From DASSQJ01 sp963772645 (GTDB lineage Bacteria; Actinomycetota; Actinomycetes; Actinomycetales; Dermatophilaceae), in NCBI GenBank assembly GCA_963772645.1, contig CAVYYD010000007.1, positions 248,001 through 312,000 of the forward strand: a stretch of DNA of 64,000 bases, read 5' to 3'. The position numbers and the translations under genes were made by a program. Below are positions 50,967-59,502 of the stretch, piece after piece. Each line of letters starts with the position of its first letter. The first letter of the stretch is position 1. Under the pieces are notes generated by a model. The model was not told the DNA's origin, ran no database searches, and saw nothing but the letters and a program-made list of their open reading frames with translations.

Positions 50967-51979
50967 CAGGAGCCCGGTCCCGCGTGTGCCGCGAGCGCGC
51001 CGCGCAGCCGCTCGACCACCCGGTCGGCGAGCTCGGCCGGCTGCTCGACGACGACGTCGGCACCGTAGCCCGCGAGCTCCTCGGCGAAGCCGTCGAGGTC
51101 GTGGTAGTCGAGGTCGAGCAGGGCCCACGTGTCGTCGACCTCGCCGACGGTCCGGGCCCGGCGCCGCAGGCTGTGCCCGGCACCGGTGCGCACCCGGACG
51201 ACGGCCGGGCTCGGCTGGGTCGTCGGTGGGTCGGCGCGCTCGACCATGAGCCGCGGCTCGTGGCCCTCGGGCACCTCGAAGGACCCCGGGCGCCCCGCGG
51301 GTCGCACCGGGCCGGTGACCCGGGAGAGCCGGAACACCCGCGCCGCCCGCCGGTCGACGTCGTGGGCGTTGAGGTACCACCGGCCGCGCCACGAGACGAG
51401 CGACCACGGCTCGACGTGCCGCTCGGTGGCCTCCGGGTCCTCCGGGCGCCGGTAGCGGAAGGAGACCGGGACCCGGTGCACCACGGCGTCCTTGACCGCG
51501 TCGAACGCCGGCTCGGTGGTGCGCAGCCGCGGCTCGATGCCGATCAGGGCGCCCTCGTCCCGCTCGACGCCCGCGGCGCGCAGCTTGCGCAGCGCCGCGG
51601 CGGCCGGGCCGGCGAGCGAGGCCTGGGCCCACGCCCTGCTGGCCAGCCCCAGGACGGCCAGCTCGTCGGGCTCGAAGTGCAGGTCGGGCAGGGCGTAGTC
51701 GCGCTGGTGGATGCGGTACCCCGGCTCGTCGTCCCAGGCCGCGTCGATGTCCTCGGTGACCAGCGGGATGCCGAGCTCGCGCAGCTCGTCCTTGTCGCGC
51801 TCGAACATCCGCTCGAACGCCTCGCTGCTCGCCGACTGGCCGTACTGCGGCACGAGCGAGCGGATCTGCGCCTTGGACAGCGGCCGGCGGGTGTAGAGCA
51901 GGACGAGGACGAGGTTGAGCAGGCGCTCGGTCTTGACCTGGGCGGCCGACGGCGGGCGCGGGCCGGGGTCGCTGCTCAC
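50966..51979 (-). CDS. pafB: WYL domain regulator PafB
   Basis: 337 residues. KTERLLNLVLVLLYTRRPLS and SEAFERMFERDKDELRELGI form the winged HTH. The WYL core is SLVSWRGRWYLNAHDVDRRA with FRLSRV. GTG 51979 with TAGCGT seven bases before; promoter shared back-to-back with the DUF3866 gene. Confidence 0.95.
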   Translation of the reverse strand: MSSDPGPRPPSAAQVKTERLLNLVLVLLYTRRPLSKAQIRSLVPQYGQSASSEAFERMFERDKDELRELGIPLVTEDIDAAWDDEPGYRIHQRDYALPDLHFEPDELAVLGLASRAWAQASLAGPAAAALRKLRAAGVERDEGALIGIEPRLRTTEPAFDAVKDAVVHRVPVSFRYRRPEDPEATERHVEPWSLVSWRGRWYLNAHDVDRRAARVFRLSRVTGPVRPAGRPGSFEVPEGHEPRLMVERADPPTTQPSPAVVRVRTGAGHSLRRRARTVGEVDDTWALLDLDYHDLDGFAEELAGYGADVVVEQPAELADRVVERLRGALAAHAGPGS

Positions 51980-51986
51980 CCGGCAG

Positions 51987-52007
51987 ACGCTACCCGACGG
52001 CTACGCT
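51987..52007. promoter_or_regulatory. overlapping divergent -10 boxes of pafB and the DUF3866 gene
   Basis: TAGCGT (51987-51992, reverse) leads by seven bases to GTG 51979; TACGCT (52002-52007, forward) leads by seven bases to GTG 52015. The boxes are nine bases apart, so only one polymerase can bind at a time. Confidence 0.55.
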
Positions 52008-52014
52008 GCCCGCC

Positions 52015-53115
52015 GTGATGCAGTGGCGTGCCGGGACCGTCGTCGGTGAGCTGCGCTCGTGGCGCGGTGCGGTCGAGCTCGAGGTCGACCTCGAGGGACC
52101 GCCGGCGGCCCGGGTGCGGGCGCTGGCCTACACCGCGGTGACCGGGGTCCCCGCTGCCGGCGAGCGGGTCCTGCTCAACGTCTCCGCGCTGCTGCGGGGC
52201 CTGGGGACCGGGGGCCTGGCCTTCGTCGTGGCCCGCGCGGACGTCCTGCCGGCCGACCCGGACGGCGCGCCGGGGCACATCGTCAAGGCCCGCTACACCC
52301 CGCTGCAGCAGATGCTCCTCGCGGTCGACGAGCAGGACAGCCCGCACCACGGCGCCCTCGCGGCCGCCGACGACCTCGACGGCGTCCCGGTCGTCGTCGC
52401 CGACCTGCACAGCGCCCTGCCCGCCGTGCTGGCCGGGGTCCGCCACGTCCGTGCCGACGCGGTGGTCGCCTACGTCATGACCGACGGCGGCGCCCTTCCG
52501 GCGGCGTTCTCCCGGGCCGCGGCCGGCCTGCGCGAGGCCGGCTGGCTCGCCGCGACGATCACCGTCGGGCAGTGCTTCGGCGGCGACCACGAGGCCGTGA
52601 CGACGCACACCGGGCTGCTCGCGGCCCGGCACGTCGTCGGCGCCGACGTCGTCGTCGTCGCTCAGGGCCCCGGGAACGTCGGCACCGGCACCCGGTGGGG
52701 GTACTCGGGGGTCGCGGTCGCCGACGCGCTGCACGCCGCCGACGTCCTCGGCGGACACGGCATCGCCTCGCTGCGGGTCTCCGGGGCCGACGCCCGGGAG
52801 CGGCACCGGGGGGTCAGCCACCACAGCCGGACCGCCTACGGCCGCGCCCTGCTCACCGCGGTCGACCTACCGGTGACCCGGCTCCCGGACCCCGGCCTCG
52901 ACGCGCTGGTGCGCCGCCAGGTGGCCGAGCTGGTCGCCGGCGCCCGGGCCCGGCTCTCCCTCGTCGACGTCCCCGCGGACGGCCTGCTCGAGGCGCTGGC
53001 CGGCTCGCCGGTGGCCCTGTCGACGATGGGCCGCGGACTCGACGACGACCCGGCACCGTTCCTCGTGGCCGCGGCCGCCGGGGCGCACGCGGCCTCGGTC
53101 AGCGCACGCCGATGA
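52015..53115 (+). CDS. DUF3866 family protein
   Basis: 366 residues. ALAYTAVTGVPAAGERVLLN, HIVKARYTPLQQMLLAVDEQ and VGADVVVVAQGPGNVGTGTRWGYSGV are typical of DUF3866, a family without known biochemistry that lies near pafBC in actinobacteria. No membrane or signal segment. Its 3' end overlaps the converging FKBP gene by 17 bp. Confidence 0.88.
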   Translation: MMQWRAGTVVGELRSWRGAVELEVDLEGPPAARVRALAYTAVTGVPAAGERVLLNVSALLRGLGTGGLAFVVARADVLPADPDGAPGHIVKARYTPLQQMLLAVDEQDSPHHGALAAADDLDGVPVVVADLHSALPAVLAGVRHVRADAVVAYVMTDGGALPAAFSRAAAGLREAGWLAATITVGQCFGGDHEAVTTHTGLLAARHVVGADVVVVAQGPGNVGTGTRWGYSGVAVADALHAADVLGGHGIASLRVSGADARERHRGVSHHSRTAYGRALLTAVDLPVTRLPDPGLDALVRRQVAELVAGARARLSLVDVPADGLLEALAGSPVALSTMGRGLDDDPAPFLVAAAAGAHAASVSARR

Positions 53116-53476
53116 GGTCGACGACGAAGATCAGCGTCTCGCCGGGCTTGATGTCCGCGCCGGCGCCGCGGTCGCCGTAGGCCTTGTGCGGGGGGATCGT
53201 CAGCCGGCGCCGGCCGCCGACCCGCATCCCGACGATGCCCTCGTCCCAGCCGGCGATGACCATGCCGACACCCAGCCGGAAGTCCAGCGGCGCCCCACGG
53301 TTCCACGACGCGTCGAACTCCTCGCCGGTCGAGTGGGCGACGCCGACGTAGTGCGCCGAGACCGTGCTGCCCGGCACCGCCTCGGCGCCGTCCCCGACGG
53401 TGATGTCCTCCACGAGGAGGTCCGTGGGCGGCTCGTCGCCGGGGAAGTCGATCTCGGGACGGGTGGGCTCGCTCAT
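53099..53476 (-). CDS. FKBP-type peptidyl-prolyl isomerase, cytoplasmic
   Basis: 125 residues, one FKBP domain: VSAHYVGVAHSTGEEFDASW, FRLGVGMVIAGWDEGIVGM, LTIPPHKAYGDRGAG and ETLIFVVDLIGV. The aromatic and Asp active-site residues are conserved. It catalyses prolyl cis-trans isomerisation. GAGGAA precedes the ATG. It follows the FKBP lipoprotein gene by 26 bp on the same strand. Confidence 0.93.
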   Translation of the reverse strand: MSEPTRPEIDFPGDEPPTDLLVEDITVGDGAEAVPGSTVSAHYVGVAHSTGEEFDASWNRGAPLDFRLGVGMVIAGWDEGIVGMRVGGRRRLTIPPHKAYGDRGAGADIKPGETLIFVVDLIGVR

Positions 53477-53502
53477 GCGGGGGTTCCTCCTCGGTGGTGG
53501 GG

Positions 53503-54459
53503 TCAGTAGGCGGCGAGGATGTCGACGACGAAGACGAGGGTGTCGTCGCCCTTGATCGTGTCACCCTGGCCGGCCGAGCCGTAGCCGTCGGCGGGCGGGA
53601 TGACGAGGAGCACCCGGCTGCCGACCTTCTGGCCCTGCAGCCCCTGGTCCCAGCCCTTGATGACCTGGCCGGAGCCGATCTGGAAGTCGAAGTACGGCTG
53701 GTCGGGGCGGTTGGCGCTGGAGTCGAAGACCTTGCCGTTGCGCCACAGCGCGCCGGTGTAGGCGACCCGCACGGTCTGGCCCTTCTCGACCGTGGCACCC
53801 TCGCCCTGGATGAGGGGCTGGACCACGGTCTTCTCCGGGGGCTTGACCCCCTTGGGGACCTCGATGGTCGCCGGCTTGCCCTCGTTCACCGTGACCTTGG
53901 GCAGGTCCTTCGTCGGCTCCACGGCCTTGCCCTCGGCGTGCGGGAGCACCTTGGTGGCCTTCTCCAGGTCGAGGACGAAGACGACCGGGTCGTCCTTGGT
54001 GATGCCGAGCTGCTCGTTCCCGGTGCCGCCGTAGGCGTCGGCCGGGGTCGAGGCGATGACCATCCGCGAGCCCACCTTCGTGCCCGGGATCTGGGTCTTG
54101 AACGAGGCGAAGAGGTCCTGGCGGCCGAGGTCGATCCCGACCGCGCCGGTGTCCCACGTGCTGTGCACGACCTTGCCGTTGGTGGCGTTGACGAGGATCG
54201 CCTGGAGCGAGACGAGGTCGTCCTTGGCGATCGTCGCCCCGGTGCCCTCGGTGAGCACCTTGGACTCGGTGCGGGTCACGTCGAGGGGAGCCTTGACGGT
54301 GACGGTCGGGGCCTTGCCCGGGTCGGAGCCGGCGACGGTCACCTTGGACAGGGTGCTGCTCGACGGGGCGGTGGTCGCGGACTCCTCTGCGCAGCCGGCG
54401 AGGACGAGCACGCAGGCCGTCACGGCGACGGAGAGGATCGTGGTCAGGCGGCGGGGCAC
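53503..54459 (-). CDS. lipoprotein with two FKBP-type domains
   Basis: 318 residues. Signal peptide and lipobox ACVLVLAGC, then two FKBP-like domains (about 80-165 and 215-315). The second is canonical (VRVAYTGALWRNGKVFDSSA, FQIGSGQVIKGWDQGLQGQ, LLVIPPADGYG). The first is degenerate, with WDTGAVGIDLGRQDLFASF in place of the active-site region, and probably lacks activity. A surface-bound folding helper. GTG start with GAAGG nine bases upstream. Confidence 0.9.
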   Translation of the reverse strand: MPRRLTTILSVAVTACVLVLAGCAEESATTAPSSSTLSKVTVAGSDPGKAPTVTVKAPLDVTRTESKVLTEGTGATIAKDDLVSLQAILVNATNGKVVHSTWDTGAVGIDLGRQDLFASFKTQIPGTKVGSRMVIASTPADAYGGTGNEQLGITKDDPVVFVLDLEKATKVLPHAEGKAVEPTKDLPKVTVNEGKPATIEVPKGVKPPEKTVVQPLIQGEGATVEKGQTVRVAYTGALWRNGKVFDSSANRPDQPYFDFQIGSGQVIKGWDQGLQGQKVGSRVLLVIPPADGYGSAGQGDTIKGDDTLVFVVDILAAY

Positions 54460-54520
54460 GGTGGGTTGCCTTCGTCTCGGGGATGCCGCACGGGCGGCGA
54501 GTCAGCGGCCCACGATAACC

Positions 54521-54541
54521 GCGGGACCTTCGAGGTCCCGC
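54521..54541. terminator. hairpin between pafA and the FKBP lipoprotein gene
   Basis: Arms GCGGGACC and GGTCCCGC, five-base loop TTCGA, in the 167-bp gap 86 bases after the pafA stop. No T-run. Confidence 0.5.
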
Positions 54542-54626
54542 ATCGCGGCCACGAGGGGGTCAACGCCGGTGACCTCCGACGGGTGCCCGGTTCCGCCGTG
54601 GCGCACCTCACGCCGGGACCGCAGGG

Positions 54627-56009
54627 TCAGCCCCGCATCCCCTCGATGAGCCGCTCGACGCGGGGGTCCTGGGCGAGGAACGGGTCCTTGCACAGCACGG
54701 TGCGCTGGGCCTGGTCGTTGAGCTTGAGGTGGACCCAGTCGACGGTGAAGTCCCGGCGGTGCTCCTGCGCGGCGCGGATGAAGTCCCCGCGCAGCTTCGC
54801 CCGGGTCGTCTGCGGCGGGCTGACCTTGGCCTCGAAGACCTCCGGGTCGGAGACCACCCGGGCCGCCCGTCCACGCCGCTGGAGCAGGTAGAACAGGCCG
54901 CGGGAGCGGTCGATGTCGTGGTAGGCGAGGTCGATCTGGGCCAGCCGCGGGTTGTCGAGCCCGAGCCCGTGCCGGGTCGCGTAGTCGTCGAGGAGCCGGT
55001 ACTTGATGACCCAGTCGACCTCGGTCTCGACGAGCGAGAGGTCCTCGGTCTCGACCGCGGTGAGGACGCGGTCCCACAGGTCGAGGACGCGCCGGTGCAG
55101 CGGGTCGCTGGCACCCTCGCGCTCGACGAACTCCGCGGCCTTCGTGTGGTACTCGCGCTGCAGGTCCAGCGCCGAGAGCTGGCGGCCGTTGGCCAGCCGC
55201 ACGGTGCGCCGGCCGGTCATGTCGTGGGAGATCTCCCGGATCGCCCGGATCGGGTTCTCCAGGGTGAGGTCGCGCATCACGGTGCCCGACTCGATCATCC
55301 GCAGCACGAGGTCGGCCGAGCCGACCTTGAGCATCGTCGACGTCTCGCTCATGTTCGAGTCGCCGACGATGACGTGCAGGCGCCGGTAGTGCTCGGCGTC
55401 GGCGTGCGGCTCGTCGCGCGTGTTGATGATCGGCCGGCTGCGGGTGGTCGCCGAGGAGACGCCCTCCCAGATGTGGTCGGCCCGCTGGCTCAGGGCGTAG
55501 GACGCGCCCTTCGAGGTGGCGACGAGCTTGCCTGCGCCGCAGGTCAGCTGGCGGCTGATGAGGAACGGTAGGAGGGTGTCGGAGATGGCCTGGAACTCGC
55601 CCGAGCGGCGCACGAGGTAGTTCTCGTGGCAGCCGTAGGAGTTGCCGGCGCTGTCGGTGTTGTTCTTGAAGACGTAGATGTCGCCGGCGACGCCGTCCTC
55701 GTGCAGCCGGGCCTGGGCGTCGACGACCAGCCCCTCGAGGATCCGCTCACCGGCCCGGTCGTGCGCGACGACCTGCCGCAGCGAGTCGCACTCGGCGGTG
55801 GCGTACTCGGGGTGGCTGCCGACGTCGAGGTAGAGCCGGGACCCGTTGGTGAGGAAGACGTTGCTGCTGCGCCCCCACGCGACGACCTTGCGGAAGAGGT
55901 AGCGGGCCACCTCGTCCGGGGTCAGGGTGCGCTGGCCGCCGGTGGAGCAGGTGATCCCGTACTCGTTCTCGATCCCGACGATCCGGCGAGCGGTCGCGAC
56001 GCCCGTCAC
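54627..56009 (-). CDS. pafA: Pup--protein ligase PafA
   Basis: 460 residues, near-identical in pattern to mycobacterial PafA: IVGIENEYGITC, LTNGSRLYLDVGSHPEYAT (Asp base), VFKNNTDSAGNSYGCHENYL, WEGVSSATTRSRPIINTRDE, and FTVDWVHLKLNDQAQRTVL. It uses ATP to join the C-terminal Glu of deamidated Pup to substrate lysines. GTG 56009 overlaps the prcA stop; a start at 55997 (VATARRIVG) is also possible. Confidence 0.97.
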   Translation of the reverse strand: MTGVATARRIVGIENEYGITCSTGGQRTLTPDEVARYLFRKVVAWGRSSNVFLTNGSRLYLDVGSHPEYATAECDSLRQVVAHDRAGERILEGLVVDAQARLHEDGVAGDIYVFKNNTDSAGNSYGCHENYLVRRSGEFQAISDTLLPFLISRQLTCGAGKLVATSKGASYALSQRADHIWEGVSSATTRSRPIINTRDEPHADAEHYRRLHVIVGDSNMSETSTMLKVGSADLVLRMIESGTVMRDLTLENPIRAIREISHDMTGRRTVRLANGRQLSALDLQREYHTKAAEFVEREGASDPLHRRVLDLWDRVLTAVETEDLSLVETEVDWVIKYRLLDDYATRHGLGLDNPRLAQIDLAYHDIDRSRGLFYLLQRRGRAARVVSDPEVFEAKVSPPQTTRAKLRGDFIRAAQEHRRDFTVDWVHLKLNDQAQRTVLCKDPFLAQDPRVERLIEGMRG

Positions 56010-56815
56010 TCCGGCGCGCCGCCGTCCTGGCCGGGACGCTGGGTCTGCGGGTTGGTGGTCTCCCGGCGGGCCGAGTCGGGCTCGCTGGTGGCCGGGACGT
56101 CGGCGATCGGGTCGTCGGCGCTGAGCAGCCGGTCCAGCAGGGCCCCCTGGATGCGGCGGAAGCGGCGGCGGGGGCGCTCCCGGTCCAGGACCGCCACCTC
56201 GAGCTGCTCGGGGGACAGCTCGCGGGCCGGGCCGCCGGCGGCGTCGGTGCCGAGCAGGCGGACCGCCACGGCCAGCGCCTCGGCCAGGTGCATGCCGGGG
56301 TGCCACTCCTCCTTGAGGCCGGACTCGATCTGCTCCGCTCCCCCGCCCATCGCGACGAACCCGTGCTCGTCGGCGACCGAGCCGTCGTAGGTGAGCCGGT
56401 AGACCTGGTCGCCCTCCGGGGTCGTGCCGACCTCGGCGACGACGATCTCGACCTCGTAGGGCTTGGACTCCTGGGTGAAGACCGCGCCGAGGGTCTGGGC
56501 GTAGGCGTTGGCCAGGCCCCGCGCGGTGACGTCGGAGCGGTCGTAGGAGTACCCGCGCAGGTCGGCGTAACGGACCCCGGCCACCCGCAGGTTCTCGAAC
56601 TCGGGGTACTTGCCCACCGCGGCGAACGCGATCCGGTCGTAGATCTCCGACACCTTGTGCAGGGCCCGGCTCGGGTTCTCGGCGACGAAGGCGATCCCGG
56701 CATCGTACTGGAGCACGATGACGGCCCGGCCGCGGGCGATGCCCTTGCGGGCGAAGTCGGCCCGGTCCTTCATCAGCTGCTCGGGGCTGACGTAGAAGGG
56801 CATCCCCGCGGTCAT
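56006..56815 (-). CDS. prcA: 20S proteasome alpha subunit
   Basis: 269 residues. MPFYVSPEQLMKDRADFARK is the alpha-subunit N-terminal gate region, RGRAVIVLQYDAGIAFVAEN starts the fold. No N-terminal Thr, as expected for the structural ring. The C-terminus is a long Pro/Glu/Asp-rich tail. ATG 56815 overlaps the prcB stop (ATGA). Confidence 0.96.
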   Translation of the reverse strand: MTAGMPFYVSPEQLMKDRADFARKGIARGRAVIVLQYDAGIAFVAENPSRALHKVSEIYDRIAFAAVGKYPEFENLRVAGVRYADLRGYSYDRSDVTARGLANAYAQTLGAVFTQESKPYEVEIVVAEVGTTPEGDQVYRLTYDGSVADEHGFVAMGGGAEQIESGLKEEWHPGMHLAEALAVAVRLLGTDAAGGPARELSPEQLEVAVLDRERPRRRFRRIQGALLDRLLSADDPIADVPATSEPDSARRETTNPQTQRPGQDGGAPE

Positions 56816-57642
56816 CGGGCACCTCCGGGGGACTCGGCGCGGTCGGCCAGGATGGCATCGACCACCGGGGCGACGTCGTCCTCCGGCACGAACTGGGCGC
56901 CGCCACCGTCCACGACGCCGACCGTGGGCCAGATCCGACGGCCGACGTCCGGGCCGCCGGTCGCCGAGTCGTCGTCGGCGGCGTCGTAGAGCGCCTCGAC
57001 GGCAACCCGCACCGCCGCCGGGGCGTCCATCCCGCGCCGGTAGAGCTTCTTGAGCGACCCCCGGGCGAAGAGCGACCCGGAGCCGACGCTGTGGTGGTCG
57101 TGCTCCTCGTAGCAGCCGCCGGTGACGTCGTAGGAGAAGATCCGGCCGGTGCCGGCGTCGAGGTCGTAGCCGGCGAAGAGCGGCACCACGGCCAGGCCCT
57201 GCATCGCCATCCCGAGGTTCCCGCGGATCATCGAGGCCAGCCGGTTCGCCTTGCCCTCGAGGGACATCAGCGTGCCCTCGATCTTCTCGTAGTGCTCCAG
57301 CTCGACCTGGAAGAGCCGGACCAGCTCGATGGCCAGGCCGGCGGTGCCGGCGATGCCCACGAGGCTGTACTCGTCGGTGGCGAAGACCTTCTCCATGTCC
57401 CGGTTGGCGATGACGTTGCCCATCGTCGCCCGCCGGTCCCCGGCCATGACGACCCCGCCGTCGTAGGTGACGGTGACGATCGTCGTGCCGTGCGGCGCCT
57501 CGAGGGTGGCCCCGGCCGGGACCGAGCGGTGCGAGGGGAGCAGGGCCGGGGCGTGGGCGGCGAGGAACTCGGTGAAGGAGGACGAGCCCGGGACGAGGTA
57601 GGCGCCGGGCAGGCGTCCGCGGTCGGCGGCTCGGGCGGTCAC
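56812..57642 (-). CDS. prcB: 20S proteasome beta subunit
   Basis: 276 residues. A 52-residue propeptide ends in EAPHG, after which Thr53 in TTIVTVTYDGGVVMAGDRRA becomes the catalytic N-terminal nucleophile. Active-site Asp and Lys lie in this stretch and in the following strands. GTG start overlaps the pup stop. Confidence 0.97.
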   Translation of the reverse strand: MTARAADRGRLPGAYLVPGSSSFTEFLAAHAPALLPSHRSVPAGATLEAPHGTTIVTVTYDGGVVMAGDRRATMGNVIANRDMEKVFATDEYSLVGIAGTAGLAIELVRLFQVELEHYEKIEGTLMSLEGKANRLASMIRGNLGMAMQGLAVVPLFAGYDLDAGTGRIFSYDVTGGCYEEHDHHSVGSGSLFARGSLKKLYRRGMDAPAAVRVAVEALYDAADDDSATGGPDVGRRIWPTVGVVDGGGAQFVPEDDVAPVVDAILADRAESPGGAR

Positions 57643-57833
57643 TGGCCGCCCTTCTGGACGAACCCTCGGACGAACTCCTCCGCGTTGGACTCGAGGACGC
57701 CGTCGATCTCGTCGAGGATGTCGTCGATCTCGCTGGCCTGCGCGGCCGGGGCCGCGGCGGCGGGCTCGGGCGCGTCGGCGTCGTCGGGACCGTCGTCACG
57801 CCGCTGGGGCCTGATCTGCTCCTGGCCGGGCAT
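57639..57833 (-). CDS. pup: prokaryotic ubiquitin-like protein Pup
   Basis: 64 residues, disordered and Glu/Asp/Ala-rich, with the C-terminal helix SEIDDILDEIDGVLESNAEE and the end FVQKGGQ. The final Gln must be deamidated to Glu by Dop before PafA can use it. ATG 57833 with GAGGAG eight bases before; an in-frame GTG six bases further upstream is less likely. Confidence 0.97.
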   Translation of the reverse strand: MPGQEQIRPQRRDDGPDDADAPEPAAAAPAAQASEIDDILDEIDGVLESNAEEFVRGFVQKGGQ

Positions 57834-57940
57834 CGTCACCACTCCTCGGATGTTGGGTGCCTCCGAGCCTAGACGCTGGGCGGGCGGTGAGGACCGGTGG
57901 CCGGGCCGACCGGCCGCCGGTGGGTACGCGGACGCGCCGC

Positions 57941-59482
57941 TCAGCCCCCGGCCGGTGGCTGCTCGGGATCCTGCGTGCGGGCCAGCGCCCGCAGCAGCGA
58001 CGCGGCGTCGGGGGCGGAGCGGACCAGGTCGCCGACCGCCGCCTCGGTGCCGCGCAGCGGCTCGAGCATCGGCACCCGCTGCAGCGTCCGCTGGCCCGGG
58101 ACGTCGAAGATCACGGAGTCCCAGGACGCCGCGACCACCGACTCGGGGAAGCGCGCGAGGCAGGCTCCGCGGAACCAGGCGCGGGTGTCGGTGGGCGGCT
58201 CCTCGACGGCCCGGCGGACCTCCTCCTCGGGCACGAGGACCTCGAGCCGGCCGGTGGCGGCGAGGCGGTGGGCCAGGCCGCGGTCGGCGCGCACGTCGGA
58301 CCACTGCAGGTCGACCGCCTTGAGCCGCGGGTCGCCCCAGCCGAGGCCGTCGCGCTCGCGGTAGCCCTCGAGGACGGCGAGCTTGGCGACCCAGTCGACC
58401 TCCCGGCGAGCCTCCATCGGGTCCCGGCCGAGCCGGTCGAGCACGGTGGACCACCAGTGCAGCACCTCGGCGGTGTCGGGGTCGGGCTCCCCGCCGGTGC
58501 GCTCCCGCACGTAGGCGGCGGCCCGGTCGTGGTACTCCCAGAGCAGCTCGAGCGCGGTCATCCGGCGGCCGTCGGCGAGCTCGACCTTCAGCTGCAGCGA
58601 GGTGTCGTGGGAGACGGCGTGGAGGGTGGAGACGGGGCGGCGCACGGACAGGTCGTCCCGGATCGCGTCGTCCTCGATCATCGCCAGGACCAGCGAGGTG
58701 GCGCCCATCTTCAGCAGGTTCGCGACGTCGGCGTGGTTGGCGTCGCCGAGGATGACGTGCAGGCGCCGGTAGCGGTCGGCGACCGCGTGCGGCTCGTCCC
58801 GGGTGTTGATCAGGGGCCGCTTCAGCGTGGTCTCGAGGCCGACCTCGACCTCGAAGAAGTCGCTGCGCTGGGCCAGCTGGTACCCCGCGGTCCGTGAGTC
58901 GACCCCGATGCCGACGCGGCCCGAGCCGCACATCACCTGGCGCACGACGAAGAACGGCGTGAGGTGCCGGACGATGCTCGCGAACGGCGTGGACCGGGCC
59001 ATGAGGTAGTTCTCGTGGGTGCCGTAGGAGACGCCCTTGCCGTCGGTGTTGTTCTTGTAGAGGTTGACCCCGGGCGGCACCGTGGCGAGCCGGGCCACCG
59101 CCTCGCGCATCACCAGCTCGCCGGCGCGGTCCCAGGTGACCGCCGCCCGCGGGGTCGTGACCTCGGGGGAGCTGTACTCCGGGTGGGCGTGGTCGACGTA
59201 GAGGCGGGCGCCGTTGGTCAGCACGACGTTGGCCAGGGTCGGGTCCTCGACGTCGGTGAGCTGGCTGGAGTGGGCCTGCCCACGGCCCATGTCGAAGCCG
59301 CGGGCATCGCGCAGCGGCGCCTCGTCCGCGTAGTCCCAGCTCGCCCGCGCCGGCCGGATCCCCCGGGAGGCGGCGTAGGCGGTGACGACGTCCCCCGAGG
59401 CGACCATCGGGTTGGCCGACGGGTCGCCGGGCACGACGATGCCGTACTCGGTCTCGATCCCCATCACCCGTCGCACGGTCAT
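57941..59482 (-). CDS. dop: Pup deamidase/depupylase Dop
   Basis: 513 residues. RVMGIETEYGIVVPGDP, VLTNGARLYVDHAHPEYSS (active Asp), NLYKNNTDGKGVSYGTHENYL and TLKRPLINTRDEPHA are shared with PafA but with the longer Dop loop. It deamidates Pup and removes it from substrates. ATG 59482 lies six bases after TATCGT. A 107-bp gap separates it from pup. Confidence 0.97.
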   Translation of the reverse strand: MTVRRVMGIETEYGIVVPGDPSANPMVASGDVVTAYAASRGIRPARASWDYADEAPLRDARGFDMGRGQAHSSQLTDVEDPTLANVVLTNGARLYVDHAHPEYSSPEVTTPRAAVTWDRAGELVMREAVARLATVPPGVNLYKNNTDGKGVSYGTHENYLMARSTPFASIVRHLTPFFVVRQVMCGSGRVGIGVDSRTAGYQLAQRSDFFEVEVGLETTLKRPLINTRDEPHAVADRYRRLHVILGDANHADVANLLKMGATSLVLAMIEDDAIRDDLSVRRPVSTLHAVSHDTSLQLKVELADGRRMTALELLWEYHDRAAAYVRERTGGEPDPDTAEVLHWWSTVLDRLGRDPMEARREVDWVAKLAVLEGYRERDGLGWGDPRLKAVDLQWSDVRADRGLAHRLAATGRLEVLVPEEEVRRAVEEPPTDTRAWFRGACLARFPESVVAASWDSVIFDVPGQRTLQRVPMLEPLRGTEAAVGDLVRSAPDAASLLRALARTQDPEQPPAGG

Positions 59483-59488
59483 GTCTCG

Positions 59489-59496
59489 ACGATACT
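59489..59496. promoter_or_regulatory. overlapping divergent -10 boxes of dop and the esterase gene
   Basis: TATCGT (reverse, 59489-59494) serves dop at 59482 and GATACT (forward, 59491-59496) serves the esterase at 59503. The hexamers share four bases inside a 20-bp intergenic gap. Confidence 0.5.
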
Positions 59497-59502
59497 GACC
59501 GC

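Noticed and set aside
54460..54626. A small gene between pafA and the FKBP lipoprotein gene
   Set aside because: Open frames there lack a start with ribosome binding site and show no recognisable sequence; only a hairpin is supported.
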